Shown: one piece after another, positions 43,007 through 57,500 of the stretch | Position numbering within the stretch: position 1 is the stretch's first letter | Layout: each line of letters begins with the position of its first letter | Source: Acanthochromis polyacanthus | Lineage: Eukaryota > Chordata > Actinopteri > Pomacentridae | NCBI RefSeq assembly: GCF_021347895.1 | Contig: NC_067120.1 | Span: forward strand, 12,509,361-12,573,360 | Length of the DNA stretch: 64,000 bases | Direction: 5' to 3' | Translations under genes and position numbers: made by a program | The notes under the pieces: model-generated | The model's input: the letters and a program-made list of their open reading frames with translations, nothing else | Told to the model about the DNA's origin: nothing | Database searches by the model: none

Positions 43007-46000
43007 TTGCTCGGTAGATGTAGACAAGAAAAAGAAAATAAACCACATACTGTCATTTATCAAACAAAAATAGCTGACTGAATAGCAGCACTATGGCATG
43101 TTGATTTATCATCTAGGGTGGCTGGCTTTGTACTTCAGTGTCTTTCATCTGCATACATCTTTTTTTTTTTTCCACTTTCTCTGCTAGACAAAGACTGAAA
43201 TCTAGAGATTTGTTTTAATTAAAGGCTCCCTTTAAATGCCGAATCCTTTTAGCAATGTGTGACTGAGATTGTAATCTTTGGCCTTCAGTTTGGACGTGAA
43301 GTGAGCCGCTGTAAGTGAAGTTAAGGCACGGGTCAGTTGGAAGCACCGGCCTGACTTGACGTGCCTCCCGCAGCAGAGGTGGACTAATTGAGGTGTGTTT
43401 TTATCTGGGCTTGCTAATGATGATGAGGGTGCAGGAGAAGTAGTCTGTCCCCTTAGGCTGAGGAATAGCATGACTTAGCCAACCTTCTGTACTTATTGTC
43501 CAACAAAGGGGGAATTCACTTAATGCAGTGCTTCGGAAAAGTGGATAATTGTGGCCACGATCGATAAAGTAACAGAGCAGAAAATGAACGGCGTGTGCTG
43601 TGTAGCTGCGTTGTGGATATCTGACGCAAATCGAAAGACGCGAGGCTCTTGTTTTTGTGTTTGCTTCAGCCAAGTCATCAAACACTGAGTCAATTCTAGT
43701 AAATCTGTGCAATATGCATATACAAGCAGATGAAGCTGTACATATTTGCTTTGCGTATGAGTAGCTGTGGCCATGACTGTGAGTGTGTGTGTTTTGCATG
43801 TGTTTGTGTATATGATAGAGGGGGTAGGTTTGGTTGGATGAGCCACATTGTTCCTGTGCGGCCCAGTGACATCGCTGGAGGGCAGAGAGGGATGGAACCT
43901 GAGAGGGGTGACAGTGATAAATAGCCCTTTTAATAACAGCTGCCCCACTTGGCCAGCTAGTCCCAGTCAGTGTCCTCTGTGTATTTATGCCTATGTTTAT
44001 TTATGCATCCATAGCATGCAGGAAATCACCACCGCAGGGGTACAATCATTCTTTTTTTGTGTGGTGGTGGTGGTGAGGGAGGGGGGGGGGATTGCATTGG
44101 TTTAACTTTGGGAGGAGGTAAGCTAGCTCATCTTAAACCAAGCAGATATTCATTTAACCCCGAGGTTGATCTGTCAGTATGTCAGCGCTGAAATAAACAC
44201 ACATTCACGTCGCACAGAGGTCTCTCTTTTTATACGCAGGCACAAACAAAAGTTGTGAAAAGAGAGGATTTCTTTAATGGGCGTCACAGTCAGAGGAATC
44301 GTGTCAACAATAGCACTGAATCCCACTGAGATGAGGGCAGAATTTTGATTTGAATATGCGGCAACAAATCGTGAAAATGTTTTTCCGCAGTTTCTGGGGA
44401 CAGATTCAACATTCTAAATACCATGTAAATTTTCTTAAGAATCAGGATATGCTATTGTTTTGCACTATAAAGGCTCCTTTATGCTTTATGCAGCCTTCAA
44501 TCTGCATGGCTTTTAATTTTTGGATCATTGTTGCAGTGTGACTCAAGTCAAAAACCTTTTGTCTGCTGAAATATGACCTCAGGCCCAGGTCTGTGAATAG
44601 GGAGAGGGGAGGCTGTAGATCAGAGGTGTCAAAGCTTCTTCCCGGAGGGTGATGTCGGCGCTGTTCTCAGTCAAACCAGTTCCCTCCCTTTAATTGGTTC
44701 AATTAGTTAAGTATCCATATACATTATCGTGTATGCATTTTTCATGACTCTTCTTAACGCTCTGTTTAAACAGAACAACTTCCGGCTATGATTTGCCATT
44801 TGGATGAATGTCAAGGAGACTAAATGATTGCGCTAATTGAGTAATTAAAAGCAGATGTTGGAGCAAGAGCCAACAGCATACACTTTAAACACTTTGCCCT
44901 CCAGAAAACCTACAGTGTTTTTGACACCCCAGTTATGTATGGTTATCCCAGAGGTGCCTCTGTAATAGTTACAGTTTCACCCTTGTGATTATTCAGTTGA
45001 AGTCTTTGCTATTGAACCAAAATGGTGTTTTTATGCTATTTTGACCATGGGAAATGGTCTGGAAAAGAAAAGCCCATCATGCTGCCTAATGGCCAGACTC
45101 AGTGGTGCACAGATTCAACACAAGCTCTAGACAGGCAAAGCACGATATCTCCGCACTCGGCCTATCACTCTTACCCCCCGCTGTCCTCTGGTGGGACACT
45201 AGTGGCCTGTACGAGACTCTTTAGAGGGAGATGATGTTATGTTGAAGGTAATTAACATTGGAAATGTGCCAGTAATGGGAATCAGTGTGCCATCAAATCG
45301 CAAAGGAACAGAGTGTATTTCCATGGTTTTGACAGCTGTGGTGATTGGAGCATTGCTGGAAGGCTTTACAAAGTGCAGATCAATAAGTAACAATTTTCCT
45401 ATTAAAGAAAAATTACTTGGACATTGTTCTAAGATAGCTTGTGGCTCTTTCACTTCACAACAGTTATGGAGGAAAGGTCTCTTGTTGAAGGAAGGTTTGT
45501 GCGATTTTGTCCTTAATCAAATTTGCTTTTACATTATATTTTAAAATTTTATTTGGAAAGAAGTGAGGCTGCTTGTGTTTGTGAGTCTCCACACCACAAG
45601 TCCAAAATGAAGAAATAAACTTGAACTTATGTCCCATGTTTTCAGATTTCTTTCCTTCTTTTTTTAAACAAAACAAAACAATTTATGTCAAAACCACAGA
45701 TCTACAATTTGGTTGAGCCAAAAATTTTACACAAAATTTTTTTTACCGGCTTTGGATGGTTTTCTACATGCATCCCACTATTTATGTTTGTAATAGAAAC
45801 TAATTAATTGATAGATTTGATTAATTTACAGAAAAACAGTTCCTCAAAAATCAAATGTCAGCCCAAAATGCCAGTTTAAACTACCACTATCTTCTTTTAT
45901 GTCCACATTTATTGTATCTCTGTTTTCTATCATTTCAAATTGAATATCTTTAATTTCTCACTGATGATCAGATGCAACAGCATATTTCATGACCTTAGGC

Positions 46001-47138
46001 TCTCAGAATATAATGTGTGCTTTTCCCTGTTTTTTAATCTGTCACTAAATATATAATCACAAAATAATAGCTGTTAGTTACAGTCCTCTTAGTAATTGCT
46101 TAATGTGTGTTACAACAGGAGAGAAGGTTACCCAAAACAGTATGCAAACATTTTTAATAATCAGATCTTGAGCTTGCAGCTTATGGTTCAAGATTACTGC
46201 TTACAAATGTGAAAATTTGCTGTCTTATTGATTTAATGAGTTTACAGGGTGGTTTATTAAATGACCTGATATTTTGCACCACCCTTTGTAAAACAAGAGC
46301 TAATGCATGCAAAATAATTTGTGTTATCACACTATCTGGGATCATCCAGGACCCCTGACAGAGGACACTTTAATAGCATGTTTTTAATTTAATCCCATAT
46401 TCTCGAACTGGTTATCTCATTTCTTTCACCTGTGAAGTAATTTCCATAGGAGGTAATAATTGCCTCTTTTAGTGCCCAGTATAGTCAGTTAAGATGTTCA
46501 AAACCAGTGGAGAAAGTTGATGACAAATTTAGTTTTAATACATCTCTAGGCCACTGGCGTGGCTAATGAACTTAGTAATTACTCATCAGTGGTAGGAAGA
46601 GTTTAGCCCGGGTGAGATGAAAGCAGTGGCTGCTGGGAGCCACAGGAACGGCACAACAGGCAACAATCAACACAGTGTCTGTGCAACAATCAATCAAAAC
46701 TGTCAGACCCTCAACAGTCACAGTAATTTGCTGGTGTTTCCCAGAAATGAGTACACCTTGTAAAATGTAGCTAAGATCACTTTCCCAAACACCTTGCAGC
46801 ACAATATGTTTAAACCAGCGACGTTTGTGTTGTGTGATTTATCACACTGCTCTTAGAAAAATTATTATTTTTAGCTAAGAAAGTGTTTCATGGACTCAAA
46901 TTACTCCACTCATGCCTGAAGTCACTTCCTCCTACATTGTGCTGCGTGGTTGAATGTTACATTTCTTTACAGTTTTTTGGCTCAGTGTCACAGCTCAGTG
47001 GTTTTTATTATTTGTTTTGCTTTGTTTTTCGCTTTAATGTCTAGTCAGTCACATATTTGATGTGTGTATAAGACTACATTACAAGCAGCTCGAGACAGTA
47101 AAATGAGAATAACACGGGCGTGCGAAAGGAAAAGTGTT
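43007..47138. other. Coding-free region with several candidate regulatory blocks
   Basis: No recognised exon. Complex non-repetitive blocks lie at about 43200-43700, 44100-44350, 45200-45440 and 46420-46800. They are rich in AATTA and ATTTGCAT-like motifs and spaced by AT-rich filler. A G-run of ten sits at 44081-44090. Frames at 45022-45234 and 45239-45544 are open but match nothing I know. Confidence 0.45.
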
Positions 47139-47207
47139 TATCTATCATCTATCATCTATCTATCTATCATCTATCATTCATCTATCATCTATCTATCTAT
47201 CTATCTC
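47139..47207 (+). repeat. (ATCT)n microsatellite with ATC interruptions
   Basis: Tetranucleotide ATCT units broken by ATCATCT variants over about 69 bp. Confidence 0.95.
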
Positions 47208-47879
47208 TGTTGAACATTTAAATATGAATTGTCATATTTTAGTGAACATCTGTTAAGCCACAGTAATATTTAAATACGAGTCAGATCAGGGTGGTGAGTA
47301 ACACTGGACTATTCACAGATGCTCCTTTCTGCAGAGCTCTAAATCATGTTCCTTAATTCCCAGAGCCACATCTCAATCATACTCCTTGCTAATTTGAGAG
47401 TCACCCTCATTTCGTTTTAAACGATTCATTTTTGGCAAATTTGTAAATGGCCCCGATGTGTTCTACAATTTAGTCAATTACTGTTTCAGCCAGCAGGACT
47501 CCAGGGACCAGGAACACACATCGCCTGGAGGTACCATCTCAATAATTGTTTCAGAAAAGTTGGGAATGGATTGCTAACGCTCTGTTCCACTTATTGAAAT
47601 GTCAATTGGAGCCAAAACGCTTTTTCTTCTCTTCTCACTCTTTCTCAGTACGACTGCTTCGCCTTTCCTTTCCTGACTCCTAACCATTGCTGAACGATTA
47701 AACTGAGTTTGATATGTCCAAATATTTAATTCAAAACCAATCATGTTGTGTTGGCTGGTCTAACAGTTATTTACCAACAGAAGTGTTTAAACTCATATTG
47801 TTCCTTGGAATTCATCCTTGATTTGCATTTTTCCTGTCATTTGTCAAATAAAAATGTAGCAGATCATTTGAACTCTACT

Positions 47880-48270
47880 GTACACTGAATTTGTAATTAA
47901 TTGTTAATTAGCTGGATAAAATTAAGAGATGATAATAATCCAAATTAGATCTTGATGGGTACTAATTAAGAGGAGAATCCTTCTTTATGGAACCAAACAG
48001 CATGACCTGAAGACCCCAATTAATTAAGTTATTATTAGCCTTTTCCCTGTGTCTAGATTTCATTCAACTGAAGGCAAAATACATCACAAAACTCTGGAAT
48101 ATGTGTTTCCGTTTGTTTTGCCACAAGATCCCTTGCCCATCCTTCCAGCCAATTAACCTTTGATGAGTTTTGGTGAATGCAGATTAATTAGAGCCGCAAA
48201 GAATCTGCACATGATGCAGTGGTTAGCATTTAGTCCTTATCTGTTCCCTTTGTCCCCCCATCCCATGTAG
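47880..48270. promoter_or_regulatory. Homeodomain-motif cluster, candidate developmental enhancer
   Basis: Within about 300 bp there are tandem TAATTA-type sites at 47894-47911, TAATTA at 47963-47968, AATTAATTAAG at 48018-48028, CAATTAACC near 48151 and TTAATTAG at 48184-48191. Complex non-repeat sequence lies between them. The density and unique context suggest a conserved enhancer; this is inference from motif density only. Confidence 0.35.
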
Positions 48271-51200
48271 GCGCTGACACCCAAGAACCAATACTGTGAA
48301 CTGTTTGTGTAAATTTGTTTACAGAATATGATGGATGTCAAACGGAAGAGGTTACATAGCTTTTTGTCTTTTTTTTTCATCACATCATGTGTGGTCATAG
48401 TTATGGGCTAATTAAAAGGCTACTTGTGTATCAGTGCTGCTTGTACAGCCAGACCTTTGCGACATGTCATTCTCCTAGACTTTGCGCAAAAAGAGAGAGA
48501 AAAAAGAAAGAAAATCAAAATAATAAATGCTGAACTTCTAAAAAATGTTCTGTGTATGAGCATCGGGATAAATGAATGTGTCAGCTTTGGTTTGTAATTT
48601 TTCTTTGAAAGCAAACCAGTGTTGAGTTGCATTTTAGACAAAATAATATAACAGAATATTAAAAGTAAAACCTGCCAAGTGTAGCTGTAAATTTAAACAC
48701 AAACATGTTGTTACTATAAAATAGTTTCAGTGCATTTGATTGATTTAACATGAAGCAGAGTTCAGTTCTTAGAGTAATAACAACTCACATTAATGTCAAT
48801 TTTCTTTTTGAAAAATGCTGTAAATTGATGGTTTTGTGCCTTCATTTAATTGTTTGTAGGGCTGCATCACTGCACACTGAAAGCTTTATATGTAAATAAT
48901 AGTCTTGCCTAAAATAGACATTGACAGGCACATCCTGTCAGGATAAAAGTTTGCAGTGAAACAGGAAAATCTGTATGGGATGTTTTTCATATAAGTTGAA
49001 GTAGTTTTCGTAGTTTGCCCAGTGAATGTGCACATTTATAAAGCTTTGTATTTCATGCGTGTATCTTCGAGTGACCATAATAATGTGTTCATTCCACTAC
49101 ACGAGAGACTCGATGTTCTCTGCTATTAGATGTAAAATAAATAACAAATAAAATAAAAAACAATAATGTGCAGTTACAGCAATCAGCCTAAATTAGTTAG
49201 AAAACTGCAGCTTATTGGATATTGGCAAAAATCCAATATTGTGCATCCCTAATTATTTCTATGTGTTTCTTGTTTTCCCATTATCCTTCTTTTAAATATC
49301 TATACTTGCATAAAAACCTCCACAGTCAGATGTCAGTAAAATTTTAAAGGGTTTTCTAAAAAGCCCAAAATTGCTGATTAAAAGCATCTATGAGAGCAGC
49401 ATGTTTCAGTAAACTTCCCTGCACTGAGTGTATCACAGTCATTGTTGATAATAAGGAATAAACGTGCGCGGTCTGTACTGTGGGTCAGCTGCATCCGTCT
49501 GTTCTTATTACTGGATGGGTAATTCTGTAGTTCTGTGTGTAAGACCTTCAGCTCTATTCTATAATTAACTTTTGCCTGCGCCCATCAGGTTCCATTCCAC
49601 ACTTGATGTGTCCATAGTGACTGTTACATGCAGCCAGCTTGCCATTCAGTATGTATTAAGCTGTCAGAGTGGGCTGCTCTCCCAAGCCGCCTGTCTTCAC
49701 TGAACAACCCAGCCTATTAACTCCTATTGACTGTGACACACATGTCCCTCCAAAATGAGCGGTTCCGTATTGATTTTTCCTGAGCGCTGCTCACTTCCCC
49801 CTTTCATGCCGCCAAGGGTGAGATCTTTATCCTGACTGATTGTATATGTTCATCGTATCAGAGTACTGTTGTGCAATTGCCATTTCAGATCCATGAACCC
49901 TCTTCTGCTCTGCCCCTCCTGTGTATCGCGGCTACTTGTATTTAGCCCAGTCTCAGTGAGACAATTAAAAGGCCTGACTCCCCTGTGTCCTCTGTAACAC
50001 TGCGGTCAAATGGAGCTGCAGACCTTCCACACAGCCCATAGTCTCCCTCCAGCTTAATACAGCTCACAACAGAAGACATAAGACATGACAGCCGGCTCCT
50101 CTCCCCCCACTAACACACTGTCTCCCAATCAATGGAGCTGAATAGAAGGGTGCCATATCCTCCCAGTGATGCTCTTTCTAACTGCTCCAGCCAAAATGAA
50201 CTCTGACAGCATGTATCGACGTCATATCAAGCTCCACCATTGAGAGAAAAATGATTATCTGCTGGTGAAATCAGTTATTGACATACTGTGGAATAGCCTC
50301 CCCTTCCCATGGGATTTATTGATACAGTTTATTGCATATAAATATTTATCTAGTATGTGTCTGAAATAGATTTGTCTAGTTTCAGTATCCAGTGCTTGTG
50401 TGTGGTCTGGTGCATGGTTAGTCCATGGAGGGCCATCAATGCCTCGCTCACGCTCTCTGCCACTCAACCATGACTCTGCCTTTCCTTCTTGTTCTATACT
50501 GTTTTTACAGGCAGCATGAAATTGCTTCGGCTGTTGCGACTCCGTCCTGAAGTTAATAGTAAAACATGTTGTAATTACATTTTATTGCCCCACACTCTAG
50601 AAAATCAAAATGGCTTTACTGTGGCCATCATATTGTAAATGCATGTAGACGTGCTACATGCCGCACCATCAGTGAAAGAGGCACTCAAACCCTCAAACAT
50701 GAGAAAAACTAGAAATACCTTAATGGAATCTTACTCTAGTAAATAAATGTAATAGTCCTGCATTTCAGTTTTTGCTTAAAGCTCTATGCAATGACTTTTT
50801 CATAGTGAAATATCTTTTAATTTATACCGGCGCTGTAGTTTATTTCTACAGATATAATGGAAGCCTTTACACTCTTCTGAGTCCACAATTTAAAGTAGCA
50901 AAAAACTGCATCTTTGTATTACCTTAATAACATGCCACTTTCCAGACAATACAACAATTGCAAAGTATTTACTGCAAATATGTGAGATCCAGCTCATTCA
51001 TTCTCTAAAAACACTCAGCTACACTTCTCCAGTTAGTACAACAGCTGTAGCTTTATGTTGTATGCAATTACCATTACAAAAAAATACTGTCATGCTGTGT
51101 TTGTGCAGTTGAAAAAGGAGCCCAAAACGACTTTCCATAATCACTCTGCTACTTTATAACATAGGACAGTTATAGGATCAAATTACAGACACTCAATTTA

Positions 51201-54200
51201 CCACCGTCCCTCCTTTTCCACTCGATAAGTTGATGAAACATGTACATGCACGAATTTTAGGTTTTAGGCACAATTTTGAAAACACTGACAGTTTTAGTTC
51301 CTTCATGCACAAACAAAAATGCATTTGGTCCGACAAACTTTAGTCTTTAAAACAGTGCCAGTTCTACTCTGCACACTTGCAGACACAGTTTTTCAGACTA
51401 CTTGCAGACACTGCAGCCACACTATTTGTGGATTTACTTTGTCTCTAGTCTAACCCGAGACTGTTGCAGGATTTCTCGTCATTTTTGTCTGAGAATGTAT
51501 GTCTTTATGATGCTGCCCTGATAGTATTATGTGATCAGTAAGGATCTAAAGTAAAGTTTACAGTCCATCTATACTATTGTCATCTTGATTTTCCATGATG
51601 TAATTTTCTCTGTTTTACTTTATTCTGAACACACGGCATCTGTTGTATGTCAGCACTGTAAGAATTGTTCTCTTCTGTTGCTCTTCCTACATTTTTATTT
51701 ATTTTTTGACTTGTTAAGAGATTTTCCTGATAGAAATTATGGATGTTAGAATAGATGGATTCTATACAAGTTGTAAAAACCGTAAAAGAACATTAGTACT
51801 TTGTGGTATTGGCCCACACAAATTCAGTAAACATGACTTAACAGAAATGGACAGCTCAGAAAACTGAAGACAGATCAGAATGGAGATTTTTAGTCAGATT
51901 TGTGTGTATCCTTCATACATTACAGTAAGATCTAGTAAACATTTACCAAAGCACTGTTGGAGGTACAGAATTTAAGAAAATAAAATTGTCGCTTTAGCTT
52001 TAGCGTCACGGGTTTATTACTTGGTCAGTCATACTATTAACAGATGATTTTCTTTGCCATGGACTGGTGTAACACAAGTTTTTTTTAATATATATGTAGT
52101 TTTTTAATATTTTCTTTCAAATCTGAAAAGACAAAACTCATTCAGAAACTGAAATTACTGTTGCTTCATAAAGCAGTTTTAAATTAGCGGTGTTTAGCCA
52201 GACACACACAAAAAAAACAGTTTCTGTATGTAAAGTAAAATTAATAGAACTTGGAACTATTTAGTATTCTTCTTGTTCTGTGGTGTCAAGTTGTTGTTTT
52301 TCCCACTTCTCTTCTAAAAGCTTTTGTCAAATTCCGATGAGACATTTCTATCCCACCAAATTTGTCATCGAGTGTCCATCAGCTTCATCTCGCTTTTATT
52401 ATGTTTTTATTGTACAACAAATGCCGTATTGATCTTCCGCCTTTCGTAGCACCTGAACTTGAGATGACCTGCTTTCCTGCTCGGATGTTTAGAGGAGGGA
52501 AGATGCATCTGTGGCATTTCCATCACACAGTTTGACCTTTGTAAATTTTCTTACTTACATGCACACAGGCTTTTTAAAAAGTTGTTTCACAGCATAGGAA
52601 CAGATTCGATGGTTGGTGCTCTGTGAGCCAAAGGAGAACAAAAAGCTGAATATTTGGCGGACTTTTTCTGATTGTGAGATTGTAGACAATACATGACAAG
52701 CAGTGATATTGATTTTTGCAGACAAGCACATGGCAGAGTGACTTTTCCTCCTGGATGATGCACGACGGCAGCCTCACAAACATGACAGGCAGTCTCAGGT
52801 CAAATACCTCTGTTTCCCATCCTCCGCTGTGTCTCTATTACAGTCTGTTGACTCTCCGGCTGACTTATTGACCACCTCTCATGCTCGTTACTCAACAGAG
52901 GAGTAGTTTGCTGTGATTGATACCATGACCACTCTAAAACCCGTCTTAGCGCTCCCCCCTCCTCCCTCCTCTTTACTCTCCAAATCCTATCTTCGGCTTT
53001 AAAGCCATGAGTGGTTTTCATTAATGGTCTCTCCTGTTTATGACACCATAATTAGAGTTGAGGAAAGGCACCTAACTACCACGGTTCCACCATACTGAGA
53101 AAGTCAATAATGCAAGCCCAACAACTTCTCACACAATTGAGCCCTGTGGAAAATCTATATGCTCTGCTGCTCAATGTCTTTATTGGTGCCGTTTTAGAAG
53201 AGGCCACCTGATTTGTTAGTGTTTTGTCCTCCACTTTTAACTAATCCCACAGAATTGATTATTAACACCAACAATATCATTTAGCTTCCAGCAGCCTCCA
53301 CAGAATAGATGCTGCGTGGGATGTTTCCGGCCGCTACACCACAGCGTGTTTCGGTATAGCAGCCGAAGAGTCGGAGCCTTGTGGCCGTTTACCTGCTTTA
53401 TAATTTGTTTTGTGCTCCACCTCATGTACATGCAGCAACTCCTGTAAAAACCCAACCAGGCTGACCGCTACGCATGGGTTATTTGTGTGGAGCAGGTCAT
53501 GTGGGATATTATATTAGATTGCTTTCCAAGGAAATAATTCTGCCAGGAGGTCTATTGGGCTTTTCTCTGTGTATCTGTCAGGCAGGGCCGTGTACAGTCA
53601 CACAGAGAAACAGAACTGTTTGAATACACACAAATACACCCTGTTTTCTTTCTTTCTTTCTTTTCTTTAACTCACCCATCTGTCTTTTTAATTAAAGCAA
53701 CAAGAAAAAAAAACAGCTAAGGGAGTAGTAGCACTTTCAGAATAATATGTACTGTTGTGGGCTAGATGATGAAATAAAAATGTTGCTTCATTTTACAAGC
53801 TAGTTTCAAGTGAACATTTTATCAGTGTGAAATTCAGTCATTCAGGAGCCACGCTGCTGCTACTTAAAAATTATTCCCCAGTCTGGCAGTTGTGTCAAAC
53901 GCTTGATGTATGCTTCCTGCTTTCTCTTTCACAGGTTAGTGTGAGACAGCAGCTTTCATTGAGGAGGTGATGAACAGAGTATAGCGTGTGTATGCTCCAT
54001 AAATGTTCAGCAGATGGTGTTTCTTTCCAGTAAAAGCAAGTCAGGTTTTATTTATTTATAGCCCAACATTGTAAAGAATGCCTCAAAGGGCTCCGCAAAA
54101 GAAAAGTTAAAAACAGTGGCAACGTAAAGCAGAAAAGCTGCATTTGATCTGGATGTGTTTCAGCTGGCTGGGGTCATGGCTGTCATCTGATGGCCGCTTT

Positions 54201-54385
54201 ATAAAACACCATGAATAGTTGATGTCAGAGTGTTCACTGCAGCCCAGCCTTGAATGTAAATAAGATGCTGGTGACTGAGACGCAGTTTCAAGGATCAGGC
54301 TCGCTGCAGCTCTGTTTCATGTGGCTTTGCCTTTTGCGCATCTCCTGTACACCCGAGAGGAACAAGATGAAAGCCGCATTCAGTC
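48271..54385. other. Coding-free region, middle part
   Basis: No exon recognised. GC-richer complex blocks at about 49470-50250 and 52440-53540 are candidate regulatory elements. The rest (50250-52440) is AT-rich filler. A (TTTC)n tract lies at 53644-53668. At about 54042-54110 a phrase 'tttatttatagcccaaca...' followed by 'caaagggct' resembles a short fragment of a common teleost interspersed repeat. Confidence 0.45.
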
Positions 54386-54389
54386 TTAA

Positions 54390-54519
54390 CCCATAAGAAC
54401 CCACAGTGACACCAGTGTAACAAGCACTTTGAGTGCTCCAGTCTCTTCCTTGTAAAGCTTTATGTCTGACCTTAACTCATTAAGTCCTTTAAGGAAAAAT
54501 GGGTGTGGGTTCTTATGGG
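54390..54519. mobile_element. 130-bp piggyBac-like MITE with perfect 16-bp terminal inverted repeats
   Basis: CCCATAAGAACCCACA at 54390-54405 is matched exactly in reverse complement by TGTGGGTTCTTATGGG at 54504-54519. TTAA flanks both ends (54386-54389, 54520-54523). There is no coding capacity. Its end sequence differs from the smad3 intron MITE beyond CCC, so it is a separate family using the same target site. Confidence 0.9.
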
Positions 54520-54523
54520 TTAA

Positions 54524-57500
54524 AAGTGTGGAAAAAAAGCAGCCCTGTCATTAGTCTGAATGGGGTCAGTGCAGAGGGCTGTGGTAAAACAATGTAGGGT
54601 CACCAGGTAAGGTTGAGCCCCTCTCAGCTTTTGACACAATACAACACAGTGTCCTCTAACAGGGCACGGTGTTTGTTAGTCAGATATATGCAGTACAAGT
54701 CCCTGGGATAGTACCAGTAAAGGGAATGCTGTATTTCTACTGTTTACTCTTGATGATGGTGAACTTGCCAAGATGATATTCAGGAAAAAAAAACTGTGCT
54801 TTATCTTGATGACTGAGAAGACTTTAATCCTGTAGTTCTGTTACTCAAAATGGATTTAATCTTAGGACTCAGTAGAATACACTGATGACTGGTGACGTAT
54901 AGCAAAGTGTTCACCATCAAAGGTTAACATAATAGACTAACAGTTTTGAATAGGTACCAGCACAACATACTGGCCTCATGCCATAAACTAAACCAATGGG
55001 CATTGTGAAGGTTTAACCTCCAGGTGATTCTAGAAGACCATGAATGTACACACTGGGCAAAATTTAGTTGCAATCCATCCACTAGTTATTGATTTACTTC
55101 TGTCTAAACCACCCTACCATCCCACAGAGTTATGCTGCTATAAGGGATGAAAACACCGCATGACAGCCATGACAACACCGTATTCTTTAGGAAATGAAAA
55201 TAAAAGCTAAACGATAAATAGTAAATTTTTGCTCATGTGTAGCAGTTGTTTTTACAGTATGAAAGCAGTGTTAATGAGGCCAGGGAAACATGTCGAGATG
55301 ACAGCAGTCTAATGACTTCCGTGACAATATACAGGCACTGGTGTAATCACAACTAAATGTCAGACACCATAAGGCCTGGTGCATAATGGCTCCAAATTGA
55401 TATCTCCCTCTTGCTTTAATTATGAAATGCAAATTTTGCTTAAAAGGTATTGATTGTAGTTTAAAGGAAGAACAAGCTATCAAACTAAAAAGTGAGGAGA
55501 GGACCCTGGAGTCATAACAGACTGAGCAGTCGTGTGGGGAGGGAAACAAAAGCCAGGCAACCTCTCACTGGTTAGCTACATCACTGTGTCTTACTTAAAA
55601 TGACATAAGAAGGTAAATTAGCACATGATTAAGATAAATATTAGTTATGATCGGTGCTCGTCAGGTGCAGACTTCAGCCATTAATCAAAGCAGTCAGTCA
55701 GGGGCCTGTGAAGCAGTTTTTGGAGTAACTGAATCCCCCAGAGTGAGGTGCGTCACTCACTTTGCCAAGCAGGAGATGAACCGGTGCAGGCAGCAGGACA
55801 GTGGATAGTTATCTATCATGAATAAACTAGGCCTCTGAGAGCAGAGCCTCACAGAGCTGACTGGGACACCAGGATGAGACTGTTTCCCCACGGAGACCCC
55901 ACACCCTCTGGCCGGCCTTCCTGGGAGATTATGTGTTGCTTGCTTGGGAGCCAACATGTGCTGCTGTAAACGTAAACCAAACTTGGCTCATATCGGTTCA
56001 CCCTTGACTGGAAACCTAACCTCTGTGACTGAATGAACCGGTATCATAATTAAATCATCACTGCTTCGCTTTTACTGTGCCTGCAACCCTAACCACAGCA
56101 GGAGGAGGGTGAGAGGAGCCGGCCAGCGATGACAGCATAACCAAGAGCTCAGAGCTTTGCTGAATGGTCCAGCATTGCAGGAGCCGGCGGGGCAACAGCC
56201 ACCCACCTAACACCCACTTAGACCTTATCTGGATATCTGTCCTATCACTCTCTTAGTTACTCCTACAGTGCCCTTACTTACCGCACTCCTTGTGAACATT
56301 GTTCATTACCTTGGAGAGGGAAGGTGCAAGTGTAGTTATTAACCTGCAGATTACCTGCACATTTTTAAACCCAGTGACCTCATGTGGCCTTTCCCCATTT
56401 GTTGTTTTGTTTGTTCCATTTCTGGTTTTGTCTTTTAGCCTCAACTCCCAATTGCCAGCAGTGTTAAAGTCCAATAAAAGTCTCGGTCCCAATCACACAC
56501 ATTGTTCTAAAGTTCTCAGAGCTGGGAGCACACAACTACATTTATGAACAGGTCATATGGGGCTGCACCAGTACAAATATTTGATTTAAAAAGGCAATAT
56601 GTGACACAAAGGTATACTCTGTGGTGGCTACCTTTATAACTAGCTCACCTAGTTTACTGTGTGTGGTAGCTCGATGTTTACACGGGGAAAAATTGCAGTT
56701 TGCAATCTCCTGTTAAGTTCTAATTACTTTGGTTGTTGTGGAAGCTGATTTCTAAATATGAATTAAAATGGATAGTGACACATTTCAGCCTTTACTACCA
56801 AATGGAAGGTAAAGCACCCATGTTGACCCATAAGTCAGTCTGAGCTGTTACATTACCATCTGATAATCCCCAAACTTCAACAAACGGCGCTGTAGCTCCA
56901 GAATCAGGCAGTCATCTCTGCTCTGTGTTCCCTTAATGCCTAATGGCATGTTGCACTGTAATGACTGTGGACCTATCACAGTTCATCCTGTTGAGCAGAG
57001 GATATTAAGGAGGCCAGTTACAAAGGCCAGACTTTAATTTGACCTCTGCCTGCCCTCTTCTCTAGCGAGGTGCCTTGGAGAAGCAGGCTGGAGGTTCGGG
57101 CAGTTTGTGATGAATGACTGCATTTGGTGGGCAGATTGTTACAGTTCCACACTAATTGAGGGGTCAACACAGAGAGCAAATGTGGTAATTGAGTCACTTG
57201 ACTGTGGCTATTGAGCTTAGCACAGCTCTTCTGACCCTGTAGCCTGCCCCAGAGTCCACCACGGAGCACTCTCTTGCCTCCGCTTTTATTGTGCCATCCA
57301 AAAGATATTATTGTCTCATTTATTAGTCCTTTTTACACACGTCTTCTGTTGTCTGAGATAGGTTTATTGGACTCTTAAGTGCCACACTGTTTTCATTAGA
57401 ATAACTCTTTAAAAGGAGCCTGCAGTTCAAGGACTTTGGAGGGATAGTAAGACAGAGTTTTGCACTAAAAGGAGTTTCGCTTGATTTGTTTTAGTCAGAT

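Noticed and set aside
45022..45544. Two adjacent open frames of 70 and 101 codons
   Set aside because: No family resemblance, no supported splice sites linking them, and single-sequence evidence only. More likely non-coding unique DNA.
49200..49255. Inverted repeat around 'ggatattggcaaaaatccaatatt' as a transposon end
   Set aside because: The pairing is short and imperfect, and the 'gcatccct' phrase alone is not enough to define an element.
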